Shown here piece by piece: positions 16,106 through 25,199 of a stretch of 64,000 nt of DNA. Both the position numbers and the translations under genes were made by a program. The stretch comes from Ruegeria sp. YS9 (GTDB taxonomy: Bacteria > Pseudomonadota > Alphaproteobacteria > Rhodobacterales > Rhodobacteraceae). Position 1 is the first letter of the stretch, and every line of letters begins with the position of its first letter. The DNA is taken from contig NZ_CP102409.1 of the NCBI RefSeq assembly GCF_024628725.1, positions 1,707,001-1,771,000 on the forward strand. Direction: 5' to 3'. The notes beneath the pieces were generated by a model. The model saw only the letters and a program-made list of their open reading frames with translations. It had not been told where the DNA came from and did not search any database.

Positions 16106-16975
16106 ATGCAGGAAAACATCGACAAGCGCGACCGCGCCGCTCAATTCCGCCTTCGCCTTGCCCGCGCGATGGAGGACCGCCACATCAGCCAAAGCGCGCT
16201 TGCGCGCCATATCGGCGTGGACCGTTCAACCGTATCTCAGTTGTTGACCGATCATGGTGCGCGTCTTCCCAACGCGCATGTTGTGGGTGGCTGTGCCGCG
16301 GCACTGGGCGTTTCGGCAGACTGGTTGCTGAGCCTGTCCGACAGACCGGAAAGCGCGGCAGAAATACTGGCCAGTACCCTGTCCATTACCGAAGCGCCCC
16401 GCGCCTTGGTCGATGAGCGGATTTTCGACTGGCACAAAGAAGCCGCCGGGTACAAGATCCGTCATGTCCCGGCCGCCCTGCCCGACATGCTCAAGACGCG
16501 TGCGGTACTGGAATGGGAATATGCCCCCCATCTGGGGCGCACGGCGGATCAGGCCATCGGAGCGTCCGAAGACAGGCTGACCTGGATGCGCAGTGCGCAG
16601 TCAGATTACGAAATTGCCATGCCGTTGTACGAGATCGAGAGCTTTGCAAGCGGCACGGGGTATTACCATGGCCTTTGCCCGGAAATTCGGCTGGAACAGA
16701 TCGATCACCTGCTGGCCTTGTGTGAACAACTCTATCCCCGGATGCGGATCTATCTGTTTGATGCCAAAAGGCTGTATTCCGCCCCGGTAACGATTTTCGG
16801 GCCGCTTCTTTGCGTTTTTTACGCCGGAAGTCACTATTTGGCGTTTCGCGACCGGGATCGGATCAAGACATTTTCACGCCATTTCGACACTCTGGTGCGC
16901 GAGGCCGATGTGGCCGCCCGCGATTTTCCGGACCACATGCGACAACTCAGAGCGGATGTATCCGGCAAGAATTGA
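16106..16975 (+). CDS. XRE-type HTH transcriptional regulator
   Basis: The 289-residue protein has an N-terminal helix-turn-helix (about residues 12-75; ISQSALARHIGVDRSTVSQLLTD reads as HTH). A long C-terminal domain of about 200 residues follows with no recognised signature (WEYAPHLGRTADQAIG; FYAGSHYLAFRDRDRI). It is divergent from the DUF2061-desaturase pair, with an AT-rich 108-base gap that probably holds promoters for both, so control of lipid desaturation is a reasonable guess. The effector is unknown. Confidence 0.82.
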   Translation: MQENIDKRDRAAQFRLRLARAMEDRHISQSALARHIGVDRSTVSQLLTDHGARLPNAHVVGGCAAALGVSADWLLSLSDRPESAAEILASTLSITEAPRALVDERIFDWHKEAAGYKIRHVPAALPDMLKTRAVLEWEYAPHLGRTADQAIGASEDRLTWMRSAQSDYEIAMPLYEIESFASGTGYYHGLCPEIRLEQIDHLLALCEQLYPRMRIYLFDAKRLYSAPVTIFGPLLCVFYAGSHYLAFRDRDRIKTFSRHFDTLVREADVAARDFPDHMRQLRADVSGKN

Positions 16976-17054
16976 TGCAGCGGCGCAAAACCTGTGCTAT
17001 CGTCCCTTGGCGCGAACCATCGGGCATTCCGACCACAAACGGAGGACCACAGGA

Positions 17055-17237
17055 ATGGACGCAATTCAAACCGCTCAATACGCACGCGCCCTGTATGCTG
17101 CGCACGGAGACCGGGCCGAGGCGGAAGCCGCGCAAAAGATGCGCGAATGCGAAGCTGCCGGAAACCAGAAAGAGGCGCAGGATTGGCAGGCGGTCCGTCA
17201 GACCATCCGCCAGATCCGGGGACCAAATCAGGGCTGA
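17055..17237 (+). CDS. Small helical protein of unknown function
   Basis: This 60-residue, charged, Ala/Gln/Arg-rich protein is predicted as helix throughout (AEAEAAQKMRECEAAGNQKE). It has no signal or membrane segment. An AGGA purine stretch just upstream of the ATG supports the start. It lies 79 bases after the XRE regulator and converges on the carnitine-region SDR with almost no gap. Its amino-acid composition and the clean ribosome site suggest that it is real; the function is unknown. Confidence 0.6.
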   Translation: MDAIQTAQYARALYAAHGDRAEAEAAQKMRECEAAGNQKEAQDWQAVRQTIRQIRGPNQG

Positions 17238-17238
17238 G

Positions 17239-17997
17239 TTACAGTTTCGGGTCGGGATTGACGGTGTGCCCATCCACCGCGATCACCTGCCCAGACACCA
17301 GCCGCGCTGCGTCTGAAGCAAGAAAGACGGCCATATGGGCGATATCCTGCGCTTCCACAAAGCGCCCCATTGAAGTGCCCGAGGCATAGCCCTGATAGAC
17401 CTCATCGCGGGTCATGCCTTTCGCGGCTGCCTCTCGGGCCAAGACACCTTCCATGCGCGGGCCTTCCACGGCACCCGGGCAAATGGCGTTTGCGCGAATG
17501 CCCAGCGGCCCCAGTTCCATCGCCAGCGTTTTCATCAACCCTATGACCGCCCATTTGGCCGAGGCGTAAGGCGCTCGGAACGGATAGCCGTACTGACCGG
17601 CGGTCGAAGAGGTCAGAATGATGCTGCCCGCCCGCGCCGACTTCATCATCGGCGCCGCGTATTTGGCGGCCAGAAAGGCCCCGTCCAGATTGACCGCGAC
17701 ACAGGCGCGCCATGCATCAAGATCGATATCCTCGATCGCGTTGGTCGGCCCGGCGATTCCGGCATTTGCGCACAGCACATCCAGCCCGCCGGCTGACTCG
17801 ACGGCCTGAAACACCGCGCTCATGTCGGCCTCATTGGTCACGTCAGCCCTGTGCGCCGCCCAATGGTCGGGCAATGTATCCAAAGCTGACGGGTCGATAT
17901 CCGTCACCCAGACATCATAACCGGCGGCGTCAAACGCCGCGGCCATGGCCCGACCGACGCCAGATGCCCCGGCTGTTACCAAAACGCGCCGGGTCAT
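17239..17997 (-). CDS. SDR oxidoreductase of the carnitine cluster
   Basis: The 252-residue protein has the SDR cofactor motif (TAGASGVGRAM, about residues 8-18), the NAGIAGP segment, Ser in TSSTAG and the catalytic YASAK (about 164-168), so it should be an active NAD(P)-dependent dehydrogenase. Its start overlaps the stop of lcdH by 4 bases, placing it in the carnitine operon. Its substrate is not obvious. A hydroxy-acid or short-chain alcohol intermediate of the pathway is a reasonable guess. Confidence 0.85.
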   Translation of the reverse strand: MTRRVLVTAGASGVGRAMAAAFDAAGYDVWVTDIDPSALDTLPDHWAAHRADVTNEADMSAVFQAVESAGGLDVLCANAGIAGPTNAIEDIDLDAWRACVAVNLDGAFLAAKYAAPMMKSARAGSIILTSSTAGQYGYPFRAPYASAKWAVIGLMKTLAMELGPLGIRANAICPGAVEGPRMEGVLAREAAAKGMTRDEVYQGYASGTSMGRFVEAQDIAHMAVFLASDAARLVSGQVIAVDGHTVNPDPKL

Positions 17998-19460
17998 GAG
18001 GGCTTGCGAATGCCAGCACCCGCCCCTTCAGGGTAAGGCAAACCGGCCTGTGCCTCGGCAATCCGCGCCATCGCGGCTTCGATCCTGGGCGACGGCGGGC
18101 TGGGGCGGCGGGTTTCAAGACTGACATGCAGCAGGAAACTCTCGCCCGTGGCCAACAGCTTGTCGCCATCATACATGCTGTGAAAGACATGCAGCTTCTT
18201 GCCCTGCCCCAGCAGCATCTGCGTGCGCACATCGATCTTCGCCCCTGCATGGACCTCGTCGATGTAACGGATGTGGTTTTCAGCGGTGAAATAACTGCCA
18301 CCCGACGCGATGTATTCCATATCGCAACCGATGATCTCCATGAAACGGTCCGTGGCGGCGGCAAAAGCTTCCAGATACTTGGCCTCGTTCATATGGCCGT
18401 TGTAATCCGTCCAGTCCAGCGGCACGGCGCGGGACAGGGTCAGAATCGGCTGGCTCAGATCCGCCTGGTCCAGCGTCGGCAGGGCGCCCGGTTTCAACAG
18501 CGCATCATGCTGGTTCAGCACCGCCCCCGCACCATAGTTCTGCGCCTTGAGGGCACGCATCATGCCAACAAGGTTGTTGTCGCGAATGCGCTCCAGTTCA
18601 CGGATCGAATGCATCCCTGATTGCGCGTCTGACTGATCGGCGATCAGGTCGACCAGTTCATCGGTGAATTCCGGCACGTCCATCAGCTTGGTCCAGGGCC
18701 ATTTCAAGGCTGGCCCGAACTGAGCCATGAAATGTCGCATTCCCGCTTCACCTCCAGCCACGCGGTAGGTTTCGAACAATCCCATCTGCGCCCAGCGGAT
18801 GCCAAAACCCATCCGGATCGCCTCGTCGATCTCTTCGGTCGTGGCGATGCCATCCTTGACCAGCCACAACGCCTCGCGCCAGACCGCCTCAAGGAACCGG
18901 TCGGCGATATGCGCGTCGATCTCTTTCCTGACATGCAGCGGGAAGAAACCAACCGAGGTCAACAGTTCCTTGGCCCGTTCAATCATCTCCGGTGGGTTTT
19001 TGTCGGTCGGCACCAGCTCGATCAGAGGCAGCAGATAGACCGGATTGAATGGGTGCGTCACCACGATCTGTTCGGGGCGCGACGCACCGTCCTGAAGCTC
19101 CGATGGTTTGAACCCGCTGGTCGAGGATCCGATGATCGCGTCTGGATCACAAGCCTCCTGCAAGCTCTTGTAAACCTTGAGCTTCAGGTCCAGCCGTTCT
19201 GGCACGCTTTCCTGAATCCAGATGGCCCCCTGTACGGCGTCGGCCATGTCGTCATGAAAGCTCAGCGCGCCCTCGGTCGGCAGAGGCACATCGCTCAACC
19301 CCGGCAGGGATCGCCGTGCGTTATCCAGCACTTCGCCTATTTTGCGTTCTGCTTCGGGGTCCGGGTCGAACACCCGAACGTCCCAGCCATTGAGCAGGAA
19401 CCGTGCGGCCCATCCGCCGCCGATGACACCGCCCCCGATAATTGCTGCCGTCTTTGTCAT
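17994..19460 (-). CDS. lcdH: L-carnitine dehydrogenase fused to a betainyl-CoA thioesterase
   Basis: The 488-residue protein joins two enzymes. Residues about 1-320 are a 3-hydroxyacyl-CoA-dehydrogenase-like NAD domain (IGGGVIGGGWAARF; THPFNPVYLLPLIE; FLEAVWREAL). Residues about 330-470 are a hotdog thioesterase (DWTDYNGHMNEAKYLEAF). The family fusion oxidises L-carnitine to 3-dehydrocarnitine and hydrolyses betainyl-CoA to glycine betaine. A BKACE gene upstream supplies the middle step. Its stop overlaps the SDR start. The start MTKTAAIIGGG is the standard one for this fold. Confidence 0.9.
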   Translation of the reverse strand: MTKTAAIIGGGVIGGGWAARFLLNGWDVRVFDPDPEAERKIGEVLDNARRSLPGLSDVPLPTEGALSFHDDMADAVQGAIWIQESVPERLDLKLKVYKSLQEACDPDAIIGSSTSGFKPSELQDGASRPEQIVVTHPFNPVYLLPLIELVPTDKNPPEMIERAKELLTSVGFFPLHVRKEIDAHIADRFLEAVWREALWLVKDGIATTEEIDEAIRMGFGIRWAQMGLFETYRVAGGEAGMRHFMAQFGPALKWPWTKLMDVPEFTDELVDLIADQSDAQSGMHSIRELERIRDNNLVGMMRALKAQNYGAGAVLNQHDALLKPGALPTLDQADLSQPILTLSRAVPLDWTDYNGHMNEAKYLEAFAAATDRFMEIIGCDMEYIASGGSYFTAENHIRYIDEVHAGAKIDVRTQMLLGQGKKLHVFHSMYDGDKLLATGESFLLHVSLETRRPSPPSPRIEAAMARIAEAQAGLPYPEGAGAGIRKPS

Positions 19461-19468
19461 GCTGTCCT

Positions 19469-19786
19469 CTAATCGATACAGATTACCTGCGCGCGCCCCG
19501 CCTCATCCAGATGCGGAATGCATCCGAATTGCGGTGTCACCGCGCTGCATTGTTTGGTTTCCGACAGGCAGAACCCTGCGCAGTCAGAGGCTTTTTCGCA
19601 GGAGTTTCCAGCGTCGGGCAAAGGTTCAAAGCAGATAGACTGCCGTATCCGCCCGCCCATCTCATAGCTTCCCCCTTTGGCTTCGCAGTCCTTGCGGGCC
19701 AAAGGGTCTTCCGCGGTCTGTGCCACCCCGACCCGGGGCAGACATACGGCCAGAACCGTCGCGCAGATTACAACCGCCGATCGCAT
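19469..19786 (-). CDS. Secreted cysteine-rich protein within the carnitine operon
   Basis: The 105-residue protein has a signal peptide (MRSAVVICATVLAVCLP, cleavage after GVAQ or so). The mature part has eight cysteines in a closely spaced pattern (SCEKASDCAGFCLSETKQCS), so four disulfides are likely in the periplasm or outside. It has no known family signature that I recognise. It lies 61 bases after the BKACE gene and 8 bases before lcdH on the same strand, an unusual place for a secreted protein in a cytosolic pathway. An alternative upstream start would add an N-terminal stretch of basic residues. Confidence 0.65.
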   Translation of the reverse strand: MRSAVVICATVLAVCLPRVGVAQTAEDPLARKDCEAKGGSYEMGGRIRQSICFEPLPDAGNSCEKASDCAGFCLSETKQCSAVTPQFGCIPHLDEAGRAQVICID

Positions 19787-19847
19787 TGCTCTCTTCCTTT
19801 TGCTGGCACACCTGCGCTTTCCGGTCATGGCAAGGGACGCAAGCAGG

Positions 19848-20762
19848 TCAACCTTTGGGCGCCCGTTTGACCAGGCCCAGCTTTTCGCGCACCTCGGCCG
19901 GGCCGATCACCCGCGCGCCCATGTTCTCGATGATGGTGCCAGCACGTTCCACCAGTTGCCAGTTCTCGGCCAGAACGCCTTTCTCCAGCCACAGATTGTC
20001 CTCCAGCCCGACCCGCACATTGCCGCCAGCCAGAACCGAGGCCGCCACATAAGCCATCTCATTCCGCCCCAGCGAAAACGCGCTGAACGTCCAGTCATCG
20101 GGCACGTTGTTCACCATCGCCATAAAGGTGTTCAGATCATCCGGCGCGCCCCACGGCACACCCATGCACAGTTGAACCAGGGCGTTGGGTTCCAGAATTC
20201 CCTCTTTCACCAGCTGCTTGGCAAACCACAGATGGCCGGTGTCAAACGCCTCGATCTCGGGCTTAACGCCGAGATCGGTCATCATCTGCCCCATCGCGCG
20301 CAACGCGCCGGGCGTGTTGGTCATGACGTAATCGGCCTCGGCAAAGTTCATCGTGCCGCAGTCCAGTGTGCAAATCTCGGGAAGGCACTCGGCCACATGG
20401 GCCACACGTTCGGTCGCACCAACCAGATCGGTTCCGGCCTCGGCCAATGGCAGCGGGTTTTCTATACCGCCGAACACCATGTCTCCCCCCATGCCGGCCG
20501 TAAGGTTCAGCACCGCGTCAACCTCGGCATCCCGAATGCGATCGGTCACTTCACGATACAGCGCCAGATCGCGCGACGGCGCACCTGTTTCAGGGTCGCG
20601 CACATGGCAGTGCACCACGGCCGCGCCCGCCTTTGCGGCGGCAATCGCACTGTCGGCAATTTGCTTCGGCGAACGTGGCACATGAGGGCTGCGATCCTGC
20701 GTCCCGCCCGAGCCGGTCACGGCGCAGGTGATAAAGACTTCGCGGTTCATTTCCAGAGGCAT
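19848..20762 (-). CDS. BKACE (DUF849) enzyme, likely dehydrocarnitine cleavage
   Basis: The 304-residue TIM-barrel protein has the BKACE zinc-binding HCHVRDPETG (about residues 50-59) and a GGDMVFGG segment. BKACE enzymes condense a beta-keto acid with acetyl-CoA to give acetoacetate and a new CoA thioester. Beside lcdH the natural substrate is 3-dehydrocarnitine, giving betainyl-CoA. It is the first gene of the operon and divergent from a GlxA-type regulator. The ribosome site is the GGGGAAAA stretch, which also contains a candidate operator repeat. ATG 20750 is a possible alternative start. Confidence 0.88.
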   Translation of the reverse strand: MPLEMNREVFITCAVTGSGGTQDRSPHVPRSPKQIADSAIAAAKAGAAVVHCHVRDPETGAPSRDLALYREVTDRIRDAEVDAVLNLTAGMGGDMVFGGIENPLPLAEAGTDLVGATERVAHVAECLPEICTLDCGTMNFAEADYVMTNTPGALRAMGQMMTDLGVKPEIEAFDTGHLWFAKQLVKEGILEPNALVQLCMGVPWGAPDDLNTFMAMVNNVPDDWTFSAFSLGRNEMAYVAASVLAGGNVRVGLEDNLWLEKGVLAENWQLVERAGTIIENMGARVIGPAEVREKLGLVKRAPKG

Positions 20763-20765
20763 GGC

Positions 20766-20869
20766 GTTTTCCCCAAGTTATACCCGGTTTTACCTTGGGT
20801 TTTCCCCAGGCTTCTCCCCGGATTCCGATTTGCGTTCTGACCCGACTCTGGCGCAGCCTTGGGAAAACC
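20766..20869. promoter_or_regulatory. Candidate operators between BKACE and the GlxA-type regulator
   Basis: GTTTTCCCCAAG (20766-20777) and GTTTTCCCCAGG (20799-20810) are near-identical direct repeats 33 bases apart. The inverted match GGGAAAAC lies at 20861-20868. All lie in the 133-base divergent promoter region. Binding by the adjacent regulator is inferred. Confidence 0.45.
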
Positions 20870-20895
20870 ACTTGGCAGAATGCGAATCGAACTTG

Positions 20896-21882
20896 ATGCA
20901 ATCCGCAAAAAACATACTGCAACCCGAACATCGGGCCCTGAAAACGGCTGTGCTGGTGCTGGACGAATGCAACACGCTCAGCTTCGCCTCGGCGGTCGAT
21001 CCGATGCGCGCTGCCAACCGCCTGGCGGACCGGCCCGCCTTTGACTGGGATTATGTGACCGCCACGGCGAACCCCGCGATGCTGACCAGCGCGTTGCAAG
21101 TGCCCGGCATCCCGCTTGCTCGCCTGCAAGGCTGCGACCTGATGATTGTCGTCGCGGGCTTCCAACTGGCCCGCCACGCCACACCAAGCCTGCTGGCCGG
21201 GCTGCGCCGCATTGCTGGTACCGGGGCGACGATGGCCGGGATTGACGGCGGCCCCTGGCTGCTGGCCGAGGCCGGGCTGCTGGACGGTCACCCCGCGACG
21301 ACCCACTGGGAAGACCTGGAAAACTTCGCCACCCGCTTCCCCAACGTCGACGTGCGCCCTGACCGCTTTACTGTGTCGGACGGCCGCCTGACCTCGGGCG
21401 GCGCGATTCCCGCTGTCGAGATGATGCTGCACATCATCGCCGCCCGTCATGGCGCGGGTTTCGCCTCCCGTGTCTCGGGCCTGTTTCTGTATGATGGCGC
21501 GCCGGACCCCGGCACACCGCAAAGCCGCACCGGCGTTCCACATCGCCACACTGCGCTGACGGCAAAGGCGAATTCGTTGATGCAGGCATCCCTGGATGAT
21601 CCCCTGCCACTGGCCCATATCGCAGACCAGTTGGGCACCAGCCCGCGCACTCTGCAACAACAGTTCCGCCTGCGCCTGAACACCACGCCGCAGGATCACT
21701 ATCTGCAACTGCGCCTGGCCGAGGCCCGCCGTCTGGTCACCGACACCGACCTTCCACTGATGGATGTCGCGCTGGCCACCGGTTTTGCCTCGCAATCCAG
21801 CTTCGCCCGCGCTTTCCGCACCGCGCATGGTCAATCTGCCCGCGACCTCCGGCAAGAGCGCGCGCACCCCACCCATCACTGA
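20896..21882 (+). CDS. GlxA-family AraC regulator of carnitine catabolism (CdhR-like)
   Basis: The 328-residue protein has an N-terminal DJ-1/PfpI-like (GATase1-like) domain (about residues 15-190; LVLDECNTLSFASAVDPMRAAN) and a C-terminal AraC double HTH (about 225-320; DQLGTSPRTLQQQF, then DVALATGFASQSSFARAF). CdhR, the known activator of carnitine dehydrogenase in Pseudomonas, has this same layout. It is divergent from the carnitine operon, which fits local control. The start MQSAKNIL lies just after the inverted GGGAAAAC copy. Confidence 0.85.
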   Translation: MQSAKNILQPEHRALKTAVLVLDECNTLSFASAVDPMRAANRLADRPAFDWDYVTATANPAMLTSALQVPGIPLARLQGCDLMIVVAGFQLARHATPSLLAGLRRIAGTGATMAGIDGGPWLLAEAGLLDGHPATTHWEDLENFATRFPNVDVRPDRFTVSDGRLTSGGAIPAVEMMLHIIAARHGAGFASRVSGLFLYDGAPDPGTPQSRTGVPHRHTALTAKANSLMQASLDDPLPLAHIADQLGTSPRTLQQQFRLRLNTTPQDHYLQLRLAEARRLVTDTDLPLMDVALATGFASQSSFARAFRTAHGQSARDLRQERAHPTHH

Positions 21883-21891
21883 CCCGATCCA

Positions 21892-21924
21892 ACTTCATCT
21901 GGCCAGAAATATCCCGGGGGAGGC
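21892..21924 (+). repeat. Dispersed intergenic repeat, copy B
   Basis: The stretch ACTTCATCTGGCCAGAAATA continuing into TCCCGGGGGAGGC starts 9 bases after the regulator stop and lies 34 bases before the end of the convergent aldo-keto reductase. It matches copy A at 1522 and copy C at 30667. It is followed by a GC-rich palindromic stretch (GGCACGCGCAGCGTGCC) that adds a hairpin. Confidence 0.6.
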
Positions 21925-21958
21925 ACGCGCAGCGTGCCGGGGGCAGAGCCCCCTCGCC

Positions 21959-23005
21959 TCAGTACGGCATCGGGTGCGCCTTGTGGACAGCGTCCAGCTC
22001 GGCCAGCAACTCCTTTGACAACGTCAAATCCGCACCGGCCAATACGTGTTCAAGTTGCGCGACCGTGGTCGCGCCAAAAATCGCCGACATCATGAATGGT
22101 CGCGAGCGGCACCAGGCCAGCGCCATATGTGTCGGATCCAGGTCATGCCGCGCGGCAACATCCAGATAGGCCGCGACCGTATCAAATACCCGGTCAGACT
22201 TGCGCCCGCCCAATTGAGGCGAAAGCGACATACGCGAGCCGACCGGCACGGCCCCACCCTGGTATTTTCCGGTCAGCAACCCGGTCCCCAGGGGTGAGAA
22301 CGCCATCAGGCCGACATCTTCATGTACGCTCAGCTCGGCCATGTCGGTATCGAACAGGCGACACAGCAACGAATACTCATTCTGCACCGACGCCACACGC
22401 GGTGTGCCCGTCTGTTCGGCCAGTCTCAGCCACTGCGCCGTACCCCACGCGCTTTCATTCGACAGACCAAAAGCACAGATGTTGCCTTTGTCCACCTGAA
22501 CCTGCAAGGCCTCCAGACACTCCTGCATGTTATCCAGAACGTCCGCGGTATTGTGGCCCGAAGGCGCATAATCCCAGTTTTGACGGAACATATAGCTGCC
22601 GCGATTGGGCCAGTGGAACTGGTAGAGATCGATGTAATCCGTCTGCAACCGCCGCAGAGACCCTTCGATGGCCTCGGGAATGGTTTTTCCCGTGATCGGC
22701 GCACCGTCGCGAACATATGACAATCCCTCACCCGAATGCTTGGTTGCCAGTACGAAATCCGCCCGGCGTGCCCTGTTGGCAGCATTCCAGTTTCCAAGAA
22801 TTTCTTCGGTCCGACCAATTGTCTCTTTGGCGACAGGATTCACCGGATACATCTCGGCGGCATCCACAAAGTTGATCCCCGCATCCAACGCCATGTCCAT
22901 CTGCCGGTGCGCATCCGGTTCCGAGGTCTGCGATCCGAACGTCATTGTCCCGAGGCAAAGATCGCTCACGACAATCCCGGTGCGGCCCAGAGGCTTCATC
23001 TGCAT
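21959..23005 (-). CDS. Aldo/keto reductase (Tas-like)
   Basis: The 348-residue (beta/alpha)8 NADPH enzyme has the AKR tetrad in place: Asp near GINFVDAAEMY (about residue 46), Tyr in that same motif, Lys in TKHSGEG and His in YQFHWPNRG. The layout and the PVNPVAKETIGRTEEI insert match the Tas/YajO-like group, whose in vivo substrates are usually unknown. The ATG at 23005 has an AGGAG-like site upstream; the TTG at 23011 is less likely. It lies 32 bases after holC on the same strand. Confidence 0.88.
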   Translation of the reverse strand: MQMKPLGRTGIVVSDLCLGTMTFGSQTSEPDAHRQMDMALDAGINFVDAAEMYPVNPVAKETIGRTEEILGNWNAANRARRADFVLATKHSGEGLSYVRDGAPITGKTIPEAIEGSLRRLQTDYIDLYQFHWPNRGSYMFRQNWDYAPSGHNTADVLDNMQECLEALQVQVDKGNICAFGLSNESAWGTAQWLRLAEQTGTPRVASVQNEYSLLCRLFDTDMAELSVHEDVGLMAFSPLGTGLLTGKYQGGAVPVGSRMSLSPQLGGRKSDRVFDTVAAYLDVAARHDLDPTHMALAWCRSRPFMMSAIFGATTVAQLEHVLAGADLTLSKELLAELDAVHKAHPMPY

Positions 23006-23036
23006 CCTCAAATCTCCTGATAAACGGCACGGCCCG

Positions 23037-23495
23037 TCAGGCTTCGGCCTTCTTTTCCCACCGCCCGGATTCTTCCGACCAGTATTGCGCGGCGCATCCG
23101 GCGCCGGTCAGCGTCTTCCACTGCCCGCGTGCGTGCTGTACGGCCATGTCGTCATTGCCGTCGAACAGAATGCAAACCCGTTCCAGCGCCGACACCTCTT
23201 CGGGTTCGATCGGCGCGCCGTCCACCGCCATGACACACACCGCGCCGTTTGTGGCCTCGGCGCTGGTGGTCAGCAGGATCGGCTGCTCGGCGTCATGCGG
23301 GCCACCTTCGCGACCGTGCGGCAGGAACCCGTCCTCGGGGCCCAGCCACAGCTTTTCATCCAGCCAGTCCATCCGCGCGGGATCGGTGCCCCGCACGGCA
23401 ATCTTCCACCCGGCCTGCCGCGCCTTGTCCAGCAGCACAGGCAAGGTGTGCTCCAGCGGCTGGCGGGTCAGATGGTAGAAATAGACAGCACCCAT
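23037..23495 (-). CDS. holC: DNA polymerase III subunit chi
   Basis: The 152-residue protein starts MGAVYFYHLTRQPLEHTLP, the usual opening of HolC. It has the family core (LDKARQAGWKIAVRG; LDEKLWLG; PHGREGGP) and a CILFDGND stretch. Chi links the clamp loader to SSB in DNA replication. It follows pepA by 4 bases, the same neighbour as in E. coli and many proteobacteria. The length matches HolC. Confidence 0.93.
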   Translation of the reverse strand: MGAVYFYHLTRQPLEHTLPVLLDKARQAGWKIAVRGTDPARMDWLDEKLWLGPEDGFLPHGREGGPHDAEQPILLTTSAEATNGAVCVMAVDGAPIEPEEVSALERVCILFDGNDDMAVQHARGQWKTLTGAGCAAQYWSEESGRWEKKAEA

Positions 23496-23499
23496 ATGC

Positions 23500-24966
<1,467 letters not shown>

Positions 24967-25097
24967 TGCAAACTCCTCGAATTCTGTTCCCCAAGACCTA
25001 GCCCGCGCCGCCCGACTTGACCAGATAGCAGTTTTCCCCGCGTTTCAATTGCAGTAAGGTCCCGCAAAAATAACTGGCAGGCTCGGGGGAGAAAGAC

Positions 25098-25199
25098 GTG
25101 ACACGAGAGGGCAGGCATACGCCGTCGCGCAGGAGGACATGCATGCGCGATTTCGGCCCGTTTTCCGGCGCAAAAGGCTTGGCGGGGGCACTCTTGTGA
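25098..25199 (+). other. Short open frame upstream of lptG where lptF would be expected
   Basis: A 33-codon frame starting with GTG ends with a TGA that overlaps the lptG GTG start. It has no similarity I can recognise to LptF. It may be a chance frame or a trace of the gene that usually precedes lptG. Sequence between 24967 and 25195 otherwise holds only the divergent promoter region. Confidence 0.25.

Noticed and set aside
20590..21879. Long minus-strand open frame opposite the GlxA-type regulator
   Set aside because: The regulator carries clear AraC motifs; the opposite frame is Arg/Gln-rich and extends into the BKACE gene region in another frame.
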